This document shows, one piece after another, positions 36,868-45,400 of a DNA stretch of 64,000 bases (position 1 is its first letter; each line of letters opens with the position of its first letter). The position numbers and the translations under genes were made by a program. Origin of the DNA: Enterococcus devriesei (GTDB lineage Bacteria > Bacillota > Bacilli > Lactobacillales > Enterococcaceae); NCBI RefSeq assembly GCF_001885905.1, contig NZ_JXKM01000001.1:355988-419987 (forward strand), written 5' to 3'. A model generated the notes under the pieces. It searched no databases. It saw nothing but the letters and a program-made list of their open reading frames with translations, and had not been told where the DNA came from.

Positions 36868-37599
36868 ATGAACTATTCAGAGATCCATTTAGCAAGCTTT
36901 ATTGAAAGAAGCAATCGATTTATCGCTCGTTGTCGCTTAATTGAGACGGGAGAAGACATTATCACTCACGTCAAAAATACGGGCCGGAACAAGGAATTAT
37001 TTTTAACGGATGCGTTGGTTGCCGTCAATTATCAGCCCTCGGCCAAGCGTAAGACTGCCTATGATTTAGTTGCGGTACGAAAAGGCGAGATGTGGATCAA
37101 CATTGATTCTCAGATTCCCAACGCCTTAGCAGCTGAAGGGATTTTAGCTGGAAAAATTGCGCTGCCGGGCTTGCGCGGCGCCATCACCTTTCTGAAACGT
37201 GAATATACGTTTGAGCACTCAAAATTTGATATTTATTTTGAGACCGATCAACAAGAAAAAGGCTTTGTGGAAGTCAAAGGGATGACGCTGGAAAATCAGG
37301 GCATCGGCGCATTTCCGGATGCACCGACTTTGCGAGGCTTAAAGCATGTGGAAGAACTGCGGGTCGCACAGGCGATGGGCTATCATAGTTATGTTTTATT
37401 TGTCGTACAGTTCCCAACGGTTTCACGAGCGACGATTCATCGTCAGATGCAGCCGGCACTGTATTCTGCGGTGGAGGGGGCATTGGCAGACGGCGTCACG
37501 GTTTTAGCGTATAATTGTGACGTAGATCAACAAAGTATTTCAATCAAACAGGCAGTTCCTTTTGATTTAACACAAAAATTTATTGACCCTAATCAATGA
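36868..37599 (+). CDS. sfsA: Sugar fermentation stimulation protein homologue
   Basis: SfsA (243 aa) is a widespread protein with a nucleic-acid-binding N-terminal part (ASFIERSNRFIARCRLIETGEDIITHVKNTGR) and a nuclease-like C-terminal domain carrying FDIYFETDQQEKGFVEVKGMTLENQGIGAFPDAPTLRG, where an acidic residue pair and the EVKG lysine look like a PD-(D/E)XK-type site. It was named from an E. coli maltose phenotype, and the true function is unresolved. It has its own promoter and overlaps no gene; an oxidoreductase gene follows after 14 bases. Confidence 0.93.
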   Translation: MNYSEIHLASFIERSNRFIARCRLIETGEDIITHVKNTGRNKELFLTDALVAVNYQPSAKRKTAYDLVAVRKGEMWINIDSQIPNALAAEGILAGKIALPGLRGAITFLKREYTFEHSKFDIYFETDQQEKGFVEVKGMTLENQGIGAFPDAPTLRGLKHVEELRVAQAMGYHSYVLFVVQFPTVSRATIHRQMQPALYSAVEGALADGVTVLAYNCDVDQQSISIKQAVPFDLTQKFIDPNQ

Positions 37600-37613
37600 A
37601 AGGTGGAATAAGT

Positions 37614-38615
37614 ATGATCAATTTAGGAATTATCGGTACCAATTGGATTACGGACCAATTTGTCCAAGCTGCTCACCAAACTGGCAGCTATCAGCTTGCG
37701 GCGGTTTACTCACGACGTTTAGAGACCGCTCAAAAATTTGGCGAAAACTATGGAGATGTGGAATATGCGACGGATTTGGTTACTTTTTTTGCGATCCAGC
37801 ATGTTGATACGGTGTATATCGCATCGCCAAATAGTCTGCACTTTGAACAAGCGAAGCAGGCTATTTTAGCGGGAAAAAATATCATCGTTGAAAAACCCGC
37901 CTTTTCCACGCCGCAAGAAATGGACGAGATCATCGAACTGGCGAATCAGCAACGGGTTTTCTTTTTTGAGGCAGCCCGTAATATTCATGAGCAGGCCTTT
38001 AAAACCATCGCTGATTTTCTGCCACTAAAGGATCAAACGATCGGTGCGGATTTTAGTTTCATGAAGTATTCTTCACGGTATGATCAAGTCTTAGACGGCG
38101 AAGAACCAAATATCTTTTCCCCTCATTTTTCTGGCGGAGCCTTAGTCGATTTAGGCGTATACCCGATTTATGCGGCGCTAGCTTGGTTTGGGATGCCTAA
38201 TGAGAGCTTGTATTTTGCAAAAAAAATTCAAACGGATGTTGATGGAATCGGCACAGGAATTTTGCGTTACGAAGAATTTGATGTGACCATTCGTACGGGG
38301 AAAATTAGTGACAGCTATCAACCAGCAGAGATTTTTTTAAGTAATGGGACGTTAGTACTGGACGCGATTCACTCCATCGATGAAGCCGTCTTCCATGACC
38401 GTGATCATCAGCGAAAAATAAAACTAAGTGTGCAGCGGGTAGAAAATCCAATGGTTGAAGAAGCGGCGGCGTTTGCTGAAGTAATTTTGAATCCAACGGA
38501 TCGAACATTAGGAACGAATTATGAAGAGTGGGTGGAATTGGCCCGCAATGTCAACCAAGTGTTGTATGATATGAGAAAAAGTGCAGGCATCGTTTTTGAT
38601 GCTGACGAGAAATAG
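37614..38615 (+). CDS. Gfo/Idh/MocA family oxidoreductase
   Basis: A 333-residue NAD(P)-dependent dehydrogenase of unknown substrate. The Rossmann domain starts MINLGIIGTNWITDQFVQAA, continues with YIASPNSLHFEQAKQAILAGKNIIVEKPAF (the conserved EKP), and the C-terminal domain has the GGALVDLGVYPIYAAL motif with its conserved Asp. The ATG at 37614 is preceded by GAAAGGTGG; an upstream frame to 37596 overlaps sfsA and is not needed. Related proteins act on sugars, inositols or trans-dihydrodiols; no neighbour indicates the substrate. Confidence 0.92.
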   Translation: MINLGIIGTNWITDQFVQAAHQTGSYQLAAVYSRRLETAQKFGENYGDVEYATDLVTFFAIQHVDTVYIASPNSLHFEQAKQAILAGKNIIVEKPAFSTPQEMDEIIELANQQRVFFFEAARNIHEQAFKTIADFLPLKDQTIGADFSFMKYSSRYDQVLDGEEPNIFSPHFSGGALVDLGVYPIYAALAWFGMPNESLYFAKKIQTDVDGIGTGILRYEEFDVTIRTGKISDSYQPAEIFLSNGTLVLDAIHSIDEAVFHDRDHQRKIKLSVQRVENPMVEEAAAFAEVILNPTDRTLGTNYEEWVELARNVNQVLYDMRKSAGIVFDADEK

Positions 38616-38623
38616 AGGGAATT

Positions 38624-39802
38624 ATGGATAGTCAAACATTTGTGCCATTTTTACAAAAGAATTGGACAGAAGCTGGATTTCAACAGCCAGCATTGATCCA
38701 AAATAAAGTCTTTTTACCAATTACCGAAGGAAAAAATTTAGTCGGGATCGCCCCCACCGGCAGCGGCAAGACCCTAGCTTACTTATTGCCCTTACTTAAC
38801 CAATTAGAAGTCGGTGTAGCTAGTCAAATCCTGGTTTTGACGTCATCACAGGAATTGGCGATGCAAGTCGTGGAAGTCGCCCGTAAATGGTTGGCGGGAT
38901 CAGGCATGAAGGCGCAGCCTTTAATCGGCGGAGCCAATGTCAAACGCCAGCAAGAAGCCTTAAAGAAGAAGCCGGAAGTGCTGATTGGTACGCCAGGACG
39001 AGTATTAGAATTAATCACCGCCAAAAAAATCAAGGCGGCCAATATCAAAACGCTAGTCTTTGATGAAGTCGATCAATTGATCCAAGGACAAAGCTTGCAG
39101 CTGATCCAAAAAATCATGAAAGCCGCCGATAATCAGGCGCAACGCTTATATTTTTCTGCTACGGCGGATGTCGTGCTGGATGAATTGAAAAAACTTGAAA
39201 CGGACTTAGAAGTGGTAGATGTTTCTAAAGAAGACAAGAGTCAAGGCGAAGTTCAACATTTCTATTTAGAAACGACGGATCGTAAGAAAGTGGATCAATT
39301 GCGTCGTTTATTGAATCTGCCGGAATTTTGGGGTATGATCTTTTTCAATCAGCTAAGTGATATGGGCAGTGGTGAAGAAAAATTAGCCTTTCATCAATTG
39401 CCAGTTGTTAGTCTAGCTTCAGATCAGTCAAAAATCGCTCGTAAAAACGCGATCGAACAATTTAAAAAACAGCAGGCGCAAGGCCTGTTGACGACTGATT
39501 TGGCGAGTCGCGGCTTAGATATCGAGTCGCTGCCGTTTGTTATCAATGTAGACGTGCCGTTAAGTGAAGAAAGCTATCTGCATCGAGCGGGTCGGGTAGG
39601 CCGAATGGGGCAATCCGGGGTCGTGATCACATTGGTCAGTCCGCAGGAGAAGGCGGACTTAACAAAGATCGCTAAAAAATTAGCGCTTCAGTTGGCACCG
39701 ATTTATTTATTCGGCGGCGAGTTATTGACGGAAGAGCCAGTAAGACAAGCTGATCCAAAAAAGAAGAAACCAAAGAAAAGCAAAGGGAAAAGACGAAAAT
39801 AA
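38624..39802 (+). CDS. DEAD/DEAH-box RNA helicase
   Basis: A 392-residue superfamily 2 helicase. Motif I is APTGSGKTLAY, Ia and Ib regions follow, motif II is DEVD (VFDEVDQLI) instead of DEAD, motif III is FSATAD, and the C-terminal domain has LLTTDLASRGLDIESL and HRAGRVGRMG (motif VI). The N-terminal Q-motif region (WTEAGFQQPALIQ) is recognisable. A Lys-rich tail ends the protein. It is smaller than CshA/CshB and lacks a long C-terminal domain; the exact RNA role is unknown. Starts 9 bases after the oxidoreductase gene. Confidence 0.93.
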   Translation: MDSQTFVPFLQKNWTEAGFQQPALIQNKVFLPITEGKNLVGIAPTGSGKTLAYLLPLLNQLEVGVASQILVLTSSQELAMQVVEVARKWLAGSGMKAQPLIGGANVKRQQEALKKKPEVLIGTPGRVLELITAKKIKAANIKTLVFDEVDQLIQGQSLQLIQKIMKAADNQAQRLYFSATADVVLDELKKLETDLEVVDVSKEDKSQGEVQHFYLETTDRKKVDQLRRLLNLPEFWGMIFFNQLSDMGSGEEKLAFHQLPVVSLASDQSKIARKNAIEQFKKQQAQGLLTTDLASRGLDIESLPFVINVDVPLSEESYLHRAGRVGRMGQSGVVITLVSPQEKADLTKIAKKLALQLAPIYLFGGELLTEEPVRQADPKKKKPKKSKGKRRK

Positions 39803-39819
39803 GTCTTTTCCCTTTTTTT
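39783..39819 (+). terminator. Terminator after the helicase gene
   Basis: AAGGGAAAAGAC and GTCTTTTCCC plus TTTTTTT form the stem; the 5' arm encodes the last lysines and arginines of the protein. Confidence 0.9.
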
Positions 39820-39881
39820 CGATTTGATTAGCAATGAAAAATCTTAATTATAAAATAGACTTATTAAATCTTCGACGGCGC

Positions 39882-39910
39882 TTGCGAAAATAAGTTAAAA
39901 TCGCTACAAT
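39882..39910 (+). promoter_or_regulatory. Promoter of tRNA-Arg
   Basis: TTGCGA (39882-39887), 17-base spacer, TACAAT (39905-39910), 24 bases before the mature tRNA 5' end. Confidence 0.8.
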
Positions 39911-39933
39911 AATAGAGATTCATATCAAGCCCC

Positions 39934-40007
<74 letters not shown>

Positions 40008-40163
40008 TACAAGAGAGACTGTGACAGGAGTGCTCAGTCTCAAGAAACAAGCCGGCTAATCTGAAAATTGTTTCTCCTATTTTTGGACTTGGTCAGCTTG
40101 TTTCCGAAGAAGTTACTACTGGAAAGAAGCCATTTATTCGCAAATAGAACCTGTATTTATAAT
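40008..40163. other. Structured intergenic region after tRNA-Arg
   Basis: Two nested-type stems are visible: GAGACTG (40015-40021) with CAGTCTC (40035-40041), and GAAACAAGC (40044-40052) with GCTTGTTTC (40096-40104). No open frame of interest is present. The first stem looks like the GACTGTGACA-type repeat common downstream of genes in Bacillota; this comparison is from memory. Confidence 0.5.
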
Positions 40164-40206
40164 AAAATATCCTCTTAGAAAAAACTTTCTAAGAGGATAT
40201 TTTTTA
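40164..40206. terminator. Bidirectional terminator between tRNA-Arg and the M29 peptidase gene
   Basis: An 18-bp stem (40164-40181 with 40186-40203, core ATATCCTCTTAGAAA) with a 4-base loop, flanked by A-run and T-run. It ends the minus-strand peptidase mRNA and can stop read-through from the tRNA. Confidence 0.93.
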
Positions 40207-40211
40207 CGTTA

Positions 40212-41450
40212 TTAAGCCCAATCGCCGTTTCTAAAGATGGGTACTTTAGAGCCATCTTTACGAATCCCGTCAATATCCATTTGATTAGAACCGACCATGA
40301 AGTCGACATGGGTCTGGCTGCTGTTTAAGCCGGCAGCGGCTAACTCGGCTTTCGTCATTTCTGTCCCGCCCTCGACGCTGAATGGATAGGCTGCACCAAA
40401 CGCCAAATGATTTGAAGCATTTTCATCGAACAAGGTATTGAAGAAAGTGATCCCTGATTGTGAAATCGGTGAAGGATCTGGTACAAGAGCGACTTCGCCT
40501 AGATGTTTGGCCCCTTCGTCAATGTCTAATAAAGAAGCTAAGACATCCGCGCCGCACTTAGCAGAAAATTCCACGACTTCGCCGTCTTTGAAGGTGAATT
40601 TCATTTCGTTAAGCGTTGTTCCTGCATAACTTAGTGGTTTGGTGCTAGTGATATAGCCGTCCACTCGATTGCGATCCGGAGCGGTGAAGACTTCTTCTGT
40701 CGGCATGTTGGCCATAAATTCGTTACCATCTGCCGCAAAACTGCCAGCACCTTCCCAGACATGATTTTCTGGTAAGCCGATCGTGATATCTGTTCCTGGC
40801 GCTGTGTAATGCAACGCCGAAAATTGTTCCTTATTCAAGCGCTCGGCTTGCTTGCGCATCGCTGCGTCGTGTTCTTCCCAAGCTGCAACGGGATCCTCGG
40901 CGTAGATTCGTGTGGTTTTAAAAATCTCATCCCAAAGTGTATCTACTTGTTCTTCACTTGAAGAAAGATCGGGAAAAACTTTGCTGGCCCAAGCTGGACT
41001 AGCTGCCGCAACCACGGTCCAACGCAATTTATTGGATTGTGTCGCTTCCATGACGGCTTGTAGGGCTTTTCCTCGTGCGGCTTGGTAAGCTGCGACACGA
41101 TTTGTGTCTACACCTAATAATGCATCGGGATTTTGTGAAACGATACTGATCCGGGTCACGCGTTTTTCCGCAAACACGTTGGCTTCATCGACTTTATAAG
41201 CCGGCACTTCCATAATCCGATCTTCTGCCGCATGACTTAAAAATGCTCGTTGCACGGTGTCATCGTTCCATTGCAGGATTACTTCTGCAGCACCAAGTTG
41301 ATAGGCTTCTTTTGTTACTAGTCGGGCAAGCTCAGCTTGTTCCACACTGGCATAAACAACAACCGTATCATCTTTTTGGATATTCACACCAACCTTTGTA
41401 ATTAAATGGGCGTATTTTTTTAACAATGTTTCAAAATTAGGTAACGTCAT
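40212..41450 (-). CDS. M29 family metallo-aminopeptidase (PepS/AmpS type)
   Basis: A 412-residue cytosolic aminopeptidase. The M29 pattern is clear: the N-terminal domain with VGVNIQKDDTVVVYASVEQAELARLV, the catalytic domain with GLPENHVWEGAGSFA, MANMPTEEVFTAPDRNRVDGYI (metal-ligand glutamates), the FDENASNHLAFGAAYPF segment and HVDFMVGS near the end. Such enzymes trim N-terminal residues in the peptide-uptake nutrition of lactic acid bacteria; specificity cannot be read here. The ATG at 41450 follows GGAGGGG, and a TATGAT (-10) lies at 41477-41482 on the minus strand. Confidence 0.93.
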   Translation of the reverse strand: MTLPNFETLLKKYAHLITKVGVNIQKDDTVVVYASVEQAELARLVTKEAYQLGAAEVILQWNDDTVQRAFLSHAAEDRIMEVPAYKVDEANVFAEKRVTRISIVSQNPDALLGVDTNRVAAYQAARGKALQAVMEATQSNKLRWTVVAAASPAWASKVFPDLSSSEEQVDTLWDEIFKTTRIYAEDPVAAWEEHDAAMRKQAERLNKEQFSALHYTAPGTDITIGLPENHVWEGAGSFAADGNEFMANMPTEEVFTAPDRNRVDGYITSTKPLSYAGTTLNEMKFTFKDGEVVEFSAKCGADVLASLLDIDEGAKHLGEVALVPDPSPISQSGITFFNTLFDENASNHLAFGAAYPFSVEGGTEMTKAELAAAGLNSSQTHVDFMVGSNQMDIDGIRKDGSKVPIFRNGDWA

Positions 41451-41561
41451 TTCAACCCCTCCATTTCGTTAGAACTATCATAGCATTTCTTACGTTTTCT
41501 CAAAAGAAAGAGTCTCCAAGGAATAAAATGTTTCCTTCTTTGACAACGAAGGTTAGTTAAT

Positions 41562-41591
41562 AAAAAAGGATGAGCAACAACGAGCTCATCC
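41562..41591 (-). terminator. Terminator after the flavodoxin gene
   Basis: On the minus strand GGATGAGC pairs with GCTCATCC across an 8-base loop, followed by TTTTTTA. Confidence 0.85.
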
Positions 41592-41603
41592 CCAAATAGT
41601 ATT

Positions 41604-42047
41604 TTACGAAGCTGCATCGGCGATTTTTTTCGCGAAGGCTTCTAAGTTTTCAATGTCTTCTTCTTCAGCTGCCATCTCGACTTTTACACTATCCGCTCCG
41701 CGAGTCGCGCCGATTTTTTCGAAGACGGCGTCAAAGTCATCGACGGATTTGCAGTATTGATCGTAGAAGGTATCGCCAGAACCGCAGACCCCAAATATTT
41801 TTCCAGTAAGGTCCAGTTCTTTTAGGTCCTCATAAAAGTCTTCGATCTCGTCTGGCAAATCTCCTTCACCATAAGTATAGGTTGCAACGACACAAATATC
41901 AGCGTCTTCAAAATCCTCCGCTTCGACTTGTGTGCATTCGTCGATTTCTACGTCAATATTTAAATTTTCAAAAGCTTCGGCCACGATGTCGGCGATCTCT
42001 TCGGTATTTCCCGTCATGCTGGCATAAACGATTTTTGCTACTGTCAA
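41604..42047 (-). CDS. Flavodoxin
   Basis: A 147-residue acidic FMN protein. The phosphate-binding loop is YASMTGNTEEIAD (about 9-21), the isoalloxazine loops are ATYTYGEGDLPDEIEDF and CGSGDTFYDQYCKSVDDF. It carries single electrons to cytosolic redox enzymes. It starts at a TTG (42047) with AGGAGG seven bases upstream; no ATG is nearby. The leader is long (a perfect TATAAT at 42237-42242 on minus implies about 185 bases) and contains the recurrent leader element. The gene is divergent from map. Confidence 0.95.
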   Translation of the reverse strand: MTVAKIVYASMTGNTEEIADIVAEAFENLNIDVEIDECTQVEAEDFEDADICVVATYTYGEGDLPDEIEDFYEDLKELDLTGKIFGVCGSGDTFYDQYCKSVDDFDAVFEKIGATRGADSVKVEMAAEEEDIENLEAFAKKIADAAS

Positions 42048-42079
42048 AAAAAATTCCTCCTTGCTTTATGTCCATGTAT

Positions 42080-42203
42080 TATTTTTTCTGATAGAAAAAA
42101 TAGTTTGGTCTTTGTCCCGTGTCTCATCCAAAGAAACCCACTTTTTTCTCCATTTCAGGAAGAATCAAATTGCTTTCGGAATTTGATTGGGGAGAAGATG
42201 AGA
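42080..42203 (-). repeat. Recurrent leader element / structured 5' leader of the flavodoxin gene
   Basis: On the minus strand a composite stem comes first: 42197-42203 with 42122-42128, 42191-42196 with 42146-42151, and a 9-bp apical stem 42180-42188 with 42163-42171. It is followed by GGATGAGACACGG, a spacer, and a perfect 9-bp hairpin (42094-42102 with 42080-42088; core TATTTTTTC). ATACAT and AAGGAGG follow. The segment from GGATGA to ATACAT aligns base by base with the asp23 leader. Confidence 0.75.
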
Positions 42204-42236
42204 TGAAATCCGTAACTTTAAGCCAAATTTATGGTC

Positions 42237-42242
42237 ATTATA
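42237..42242 (-). promoter_or_regulatory. -10 element of the flavodoxin promoter
   Basis: A perfect TATAAT on the minus strand, with only a weak -35 (TTTCCT at 17 bases). It lies back to back with the map promoter 42 bases away. Confidence 0.5.
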
Positions 42243-42283
42243 TCAAAATAGAAATCAAAAGGAAATGACTGCTCTCTAACCAT

Positions 42284-42312
42284 TTGTTCGCTTTATAGGG
42301 TTATGTTAAAAT
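42284..42312 (+). promoter_or_regulatory. Promoter of map
   Basis: TTGTTC (42284-42289), 17-base spacer, TAAAAT (42307-42312). It predicts a leader of about 165 bases before the map start at 42483. Confidence 0.7.
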
Positions 42313-42322
42313 AAACAAGATG

Positions 42323-42476
42323 AAAAAAGGATGTTGGTCTAGTTTTTACCCCGTTCCTAACAGGAAAGAAAGTAAAAATTAATCTGAATGGACAATCGGT
42401 GAATGACATAAATCATTCCGGAAAGAAACATCCACCTCATTTTTTCACCAGAAAAAATGACTACATTTAAGGAGAC
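42323..42476 (+). repeat. Recurrent leader element / structured 5' leader of map
   Basis: The leader can fold as a three-way junction: P1 GGATGTT (42329-42335) with AACATCC (42427-42433); P2 42340-42349 with 42372-42381 (10 bp, one G-U) topped by TTCCT/AGGAA (42354-42358, 42362-42366); P3 GAATGA/TCATTC (42401-42406, 42413-42418). It is followed by a perfect 10-bp hairpin (42437-42446 with 42451-42460, arm TCATTTTTTC, loop ACCA), then CTACATTTAAGGAGA, which includes the ribosome site. No intrinsic terminator T-run follows the hairpin. Confidence 0.75.
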
Positions 42477-42482
42477 GAGAAC

Positions 42483-43247
42483 ATGATTACATTAAAATCA
42501 CCCCGTGAAATCGAAATGATGGACGAGTCTGGCGAATTATTAGCAGACGTACATCGTCATTTACGTGATTTTATTAAACCTGGTGTGACCAGTATGGAAA
42601 TTGAAAAATTTGTCAAAGACTTTATTGAAAGTCACGGCGGAATTGCCGCACAAATCGGTTTTGAAGGCTATGAATACGCGACTTGCTGCAGCATCAACGA
42701 CGAAATTTGTCACGGATTTCCCCGCAAGAAGCCATTGAAAAAGGGCGATTTGATTAAGGTCGATATGTGTGTGGAATATAAAGGCGCGATGTCCGATTCT
42801 TGCTGGTCTTATGCGGTGGGAGAGGTTTCACCTGAGATCGAACGCTTAATGGAAGTCACCAAAAAAGCGTTGTATCTAGGGATTGAACAAGCACAAGTAG
42901 GAAACCGAATCGGAGATATTGGTCATGCGATCCAAACCTATGCTGAAGGCGAAGGCTTTTCAGTTGTTCGCGATTTTGTCGGACATGGCATTGGGCCAAC
43001 GATTCATGAAGAGCCAGCAATTCCTCATTACGGAGTAGCAGGTAAAGGGTTACGTTTAAGAGAAGGCATGGTTATCACCATCGAACCGATGATTAATACC
43101 GGCGTTTGGCAAATGAAGATGGACCCTAATGGCTGGACAGCTTACACCAAAGATGGTGGTTGGAGTGCACAATACGAACACACTTTAGCAATTACTAAAG
43201 AAGGTCCAAAAATTTTGACTTCACAAGGTGAAGAAGGAACTTATTAG
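42483..43247 (+). CDS. map: Methionine aminopeptidase, type I
   Basis: MetAP (254 aa) removes the initiator methionine co-translationally. Metal ligands of the M24A fold fall in LIKVDMCVEYKGAMSDSCW (two Asp), FVGHGIGPTIHEEP (His), ITIEPMINTG (Glu) and QYEHTLAIT (Glu). The catalytic-site His is in CHGFPRKKPL. The protein is slightly longer than the E. coli enzyme and has no N-terminal SH3-like extension. It has a strong AAGGAGA ribosome site and a long structured leader. Confidence 0.96.
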   Translation: MITLKSPREIEMMDESGELLADVHRHLRDFIKPGVTSMEIEKFVKDFIESHGGIAAQIGFEGYEYATCCSINDEICHGFPRKKPLKKGDLIKVDMCVEYKGAMSDSCWSYAVGEVSPEIERLMEVTKKALYLGIEQAQVGNRIGDIGHAIQTYAEGEGFSVVRDFVGHGIGPTIHEEPAIPHYGVAGKGLRLREGMVITIEPMINTGVWQMKMDPNGWTAYTKDGGWSAQYEHTLAITKEGPKILTSQGEEGTY

Positions 43248-43262
43248 GACGACGAGGATGTT

Positions 43263-44192
43263 ATGGGACCAATAGATAAGATTAAAGAAAATAAGAAACT
43301 AATGGATTTTATCCAATCGATCCAAAAACATTTGGCAGAAACAGAAATAGGCGACCGCTCCGTGGTAGTTGCCTATTATTTGTTGCTGTCCTTTTTCCCG
43401 ATACTGATTATTGTTGGGAATTTACTGCCGTATTTTAATGTTACCCCAGAGACGGTCTTGCCATATTTAAGTGAAGCAATCCCACCGAATGTTTTTAGTT
43501 TTCTAAAGCCGGCGATCACGGGTCTATTGGAAAATACTTCGGGAGGAATGCTATCAATCTCGGTCTTGGCCGCATTATGGTCATCGAGTCGCGGTATCAA
43601 TGCCCTCCAAACGGCGTTAAATAGAGCGTATGGTGTGGAGGACCGCGGAAATTTCGTGATTAGCCGGATCGTTTCGGTGGGGATCGTCGGTGTGTTGATG
43701 ATGGCGATTATTGCTGTCGCTTTATTTTTCAGTGCGGGACAAGTGATCTTAGACGCTTTACAGCAATTACTGAATTTTTCACCGGGTATTATTGATACCT
43801 TTTTGACATTGCGCTGGCCAGTTACTTTAATTGGATTATTAGTTATTTTAGGCGGTTTATATGTCGTTATTCCAAATGCACATGTCCGGATCAAATATGC
43901 ACTTCCAGGGACGATTTTTGCCACAGTTGGCTGGATTGTTCTGGCTCAAGGTTTTAGCTTGTACGCGCAAACGTTTGCTCAACGAGTTTCTGGTTATCAA
44001 ATCATCGGAAGTTTTATCGTCTTGATGTTCTGGCTGAATTTTGCTGCGACGATTATTATTTTAGGTGGCGTATTGAATGTGACCTTAGAAGAATATCGAA
44101 CAGGTGAAGAAGTGGTAGAAGGTTCTAACCGAGTCAATAAATGGTTTAACAAACTAAAAACACGCGTTATCAAAAAAAGAAAGAAAAAATAA
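43263..44192 (+). CDS. YihY/BrkB family membrane protein
   Basis: A 309-residue integral membrane protein with about six helices, basic N and C termini, and the family landmarks SVVVAYYLLLSFFPILIIVGNLLP, WSSSRGINALQTALNRAYGVEDRGNF, YVVIPNAHVRIKYALPGTIFATVGWI and FWLNFAATIIILGGVLN. Members were once annotated ribonuclease BN, which is wrong for this family; their actual function is unknown. Starts 15 bases after map, so it is probably co-transcribed with it. In enterococci this gene pair precedes the epa polysaccharide locus. Confidence 0.92.
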   Translation: MGPIDKIKENKKLMDFIQSIQKHLAETEIGDRSVVVAYYLLLSFFPILIIVGNLLPYFNVTPETVLPYLSEAIPPNVFSFLKPAITGLLENTSGGMLSISVLAALWSSSRGINALQTALNRAYGVEDRGNFVISRIVSVGIVGVLMMAIIAVALFFSAGQVILDALQQLLNFSPGIIDTFLTLRWPVTLIGLLVILGGLYVVIPNAHVRIKYALPGTIFATVGWIVLAQGFSLYAQTFAQRVSGYQIIGSFIVLMFWLNFAATIIILGGVLNVTLEEYRTGEEVVEGSNRVNKWFNKLKTRVIKKRKKK

Positions 44193-44225
44193 GTTCAAGC
44201 TTTTTTGTAAGTTTCAGATAGAACC

Positions 44226-44253
44226 TTGTAATGAAGCTGCAATCCGTTATAAT
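44226..44253 (+). promoter_or_regulatory. Promoter of tagO and the polysaccharide locus
   Basis: TTGTAA (44226-44231), 16-base spacer, perfect TATAAT (44248-44253), 28 bases before the tagO start. Confidence 0.75.
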
Positions 44254-44281
44254 AATTTTTAGAAAAAAGGCAGGTGGCAGT

Positions 44282-45400
44282 ATGTTAGTATCCTTCGGGC
44301 TGATCATTAAATACGTTTTAACGTTTTTGATCGCGTTGATCTTAACCCCGATCTTTAAAATTATTTCAGTCCAGACTGGACTAGTGGATAATCCCAATGC
44401 CCGCCGAATGAATCAAGTGCCAATGCCTAGTGCTGGCGGCTTGCCTATTTTTATCACCTTCGCGATTTCTTCCCTTGTTTTATTTCGCGGTGTGATTCCT
44501 TTTGGCTACATCAGCAAAATTTTACTCGGTGGACTGGTGATCGTGATCACAGGATTATTAGATGACAAATTTGAGCTAACGCCACGACAAAAAAGTTTGG
44601 GGATTTTAATTGCTGCACTTATTATTTATTATTTTGCTGGAATCCGCTTTGACTTTTTTACGGCGCCTCTACTTGGCCGAATCAATCTTGAATGGTTGAG
44701 TTTGCCTGTGACAGTGTTTTGGATTTTCGGGATTACGAATGCGGTGAATTTAATCGATGGTCTCGATGGGCTGGCCTCTGGTGTTTCTATCATTGGGCTG
44801 ACGACGATCGGAGTGATCGGTTATTTCTTCTTGCATTCTTCGCAAGTCTTTATTTCGTTAGCAATTTTTTGTTTAGTTGCAAGTATTTTAGGGTTCTTTC
44901 CATATAATTTCCATCCTGCCAAGATTTATCTGGGGGATACAGGGGCTTTGTTTTTAGGCTTTATGATCGCAGTCTTAACGCTGCAAGGGTTGAAAAATGT
45001 TACTTTTATCTCATTGATCACACCTTTGATCATTCTAGGAGTGCCGGTAACGGATACCTTTTTTGCAATGGTCAGAAGAAAAGCCAAGAATATGCCAATC
45101 TCTGTTGCGGATAAACAGCACTTGCATCATCGTCTGTTAAACTTAGGTTTTACCCATCGTGGTGCAGTTTTGACCATTTATGGAATTGCAATCTTATTCT
45201 CCTTTGTAGCGCTACTATTGAACTATACTAGCCGGCTTGGAACGATCGTGTTGATTGCGGCAATGGTCTTCGCCTTTGCCTTTTTGCTAGAGCTGATTGG
45301 TTTAATCAGTGAAAAATATAGTTTTATTACTAAGAGCTTCCGCTTTTTCGGAAACAAAGAATACCGTAGCCAAGTGTTGCACAAATATTTCAAGAAATGA
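44282..45400 (+). CDS. tagO: Undecaprenyl-phosphate N-acetylglucosaminyl 1-phosphate transferase (TagO/WecA; EpaA position)
   Basis: This polytopic enzyme (372 aa, about eleven helices) starts polysaccharide or teichoic acid assembly by moving GlcNAc-1-P onto undecaprenyl phosphate. Cytoplasmic-loop motifs are DNPNARRMNQVPMPSAGGLPIF, GLLDDKFELTPRQKSLG, NAVNLIDGLDGLASGVS, YLGDTGALFLGF and HLHHRLLNLGFTHRGAVL. It resembles MraY but has the longer HHR region of WecA/TagO. The frame is open to 44231, but ATG 44282 follows the promoter and a GGCAGGTGG site. It corresponds by position to epaA of Enterococcus faecalis. Confidence 0.95.
   Translation: MLVSFGLIIKYVLTFLIALILTPIFKIISVQTGLVDNPNARRMNQVPMPSAGGLPIFITFAISSLVLFRGVIPFGYISKILLGGLVIVITGLLDDKFELTPRQKSLGILIAALIIYYFAGIRFDFFTAPLLGRINLEWLSLPVTVFWIFGITNAVNLIDGLDGLASGVSIIGLTTIGVIGYFFLHSSQVFISLAIFCLVASILGFFPYNFHPAKIYLGDTGALFLGFMIAVLTLQGLKNVTFISLITPLIILGVPVTDTFFAMVRRKAKNMPISVADKQHLHHRLLNLGFTHRGAVLTIYGIAILFSFVALLLNYTSRLGTIVLIAAMVFAFAFLLELIGLISEKYSFITKSFRFFGNKEYRSQVLHKYFKK

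Noticed and set aside
38624..39802. DEVD in place of DEAD as sign of a broken helicase
   Set aside because: The Walker B acidic pair is intact, and all other motifs, including SAT and HRAGRVGR, are present, so the variation is compatible with activity.
42080..42203. FMN riboswitch in front of the flavodoxin gene
   Set aside because: The conserved FMN-riboswitch core sequences are not present; the segment matches the asp23 and map leaders instead.
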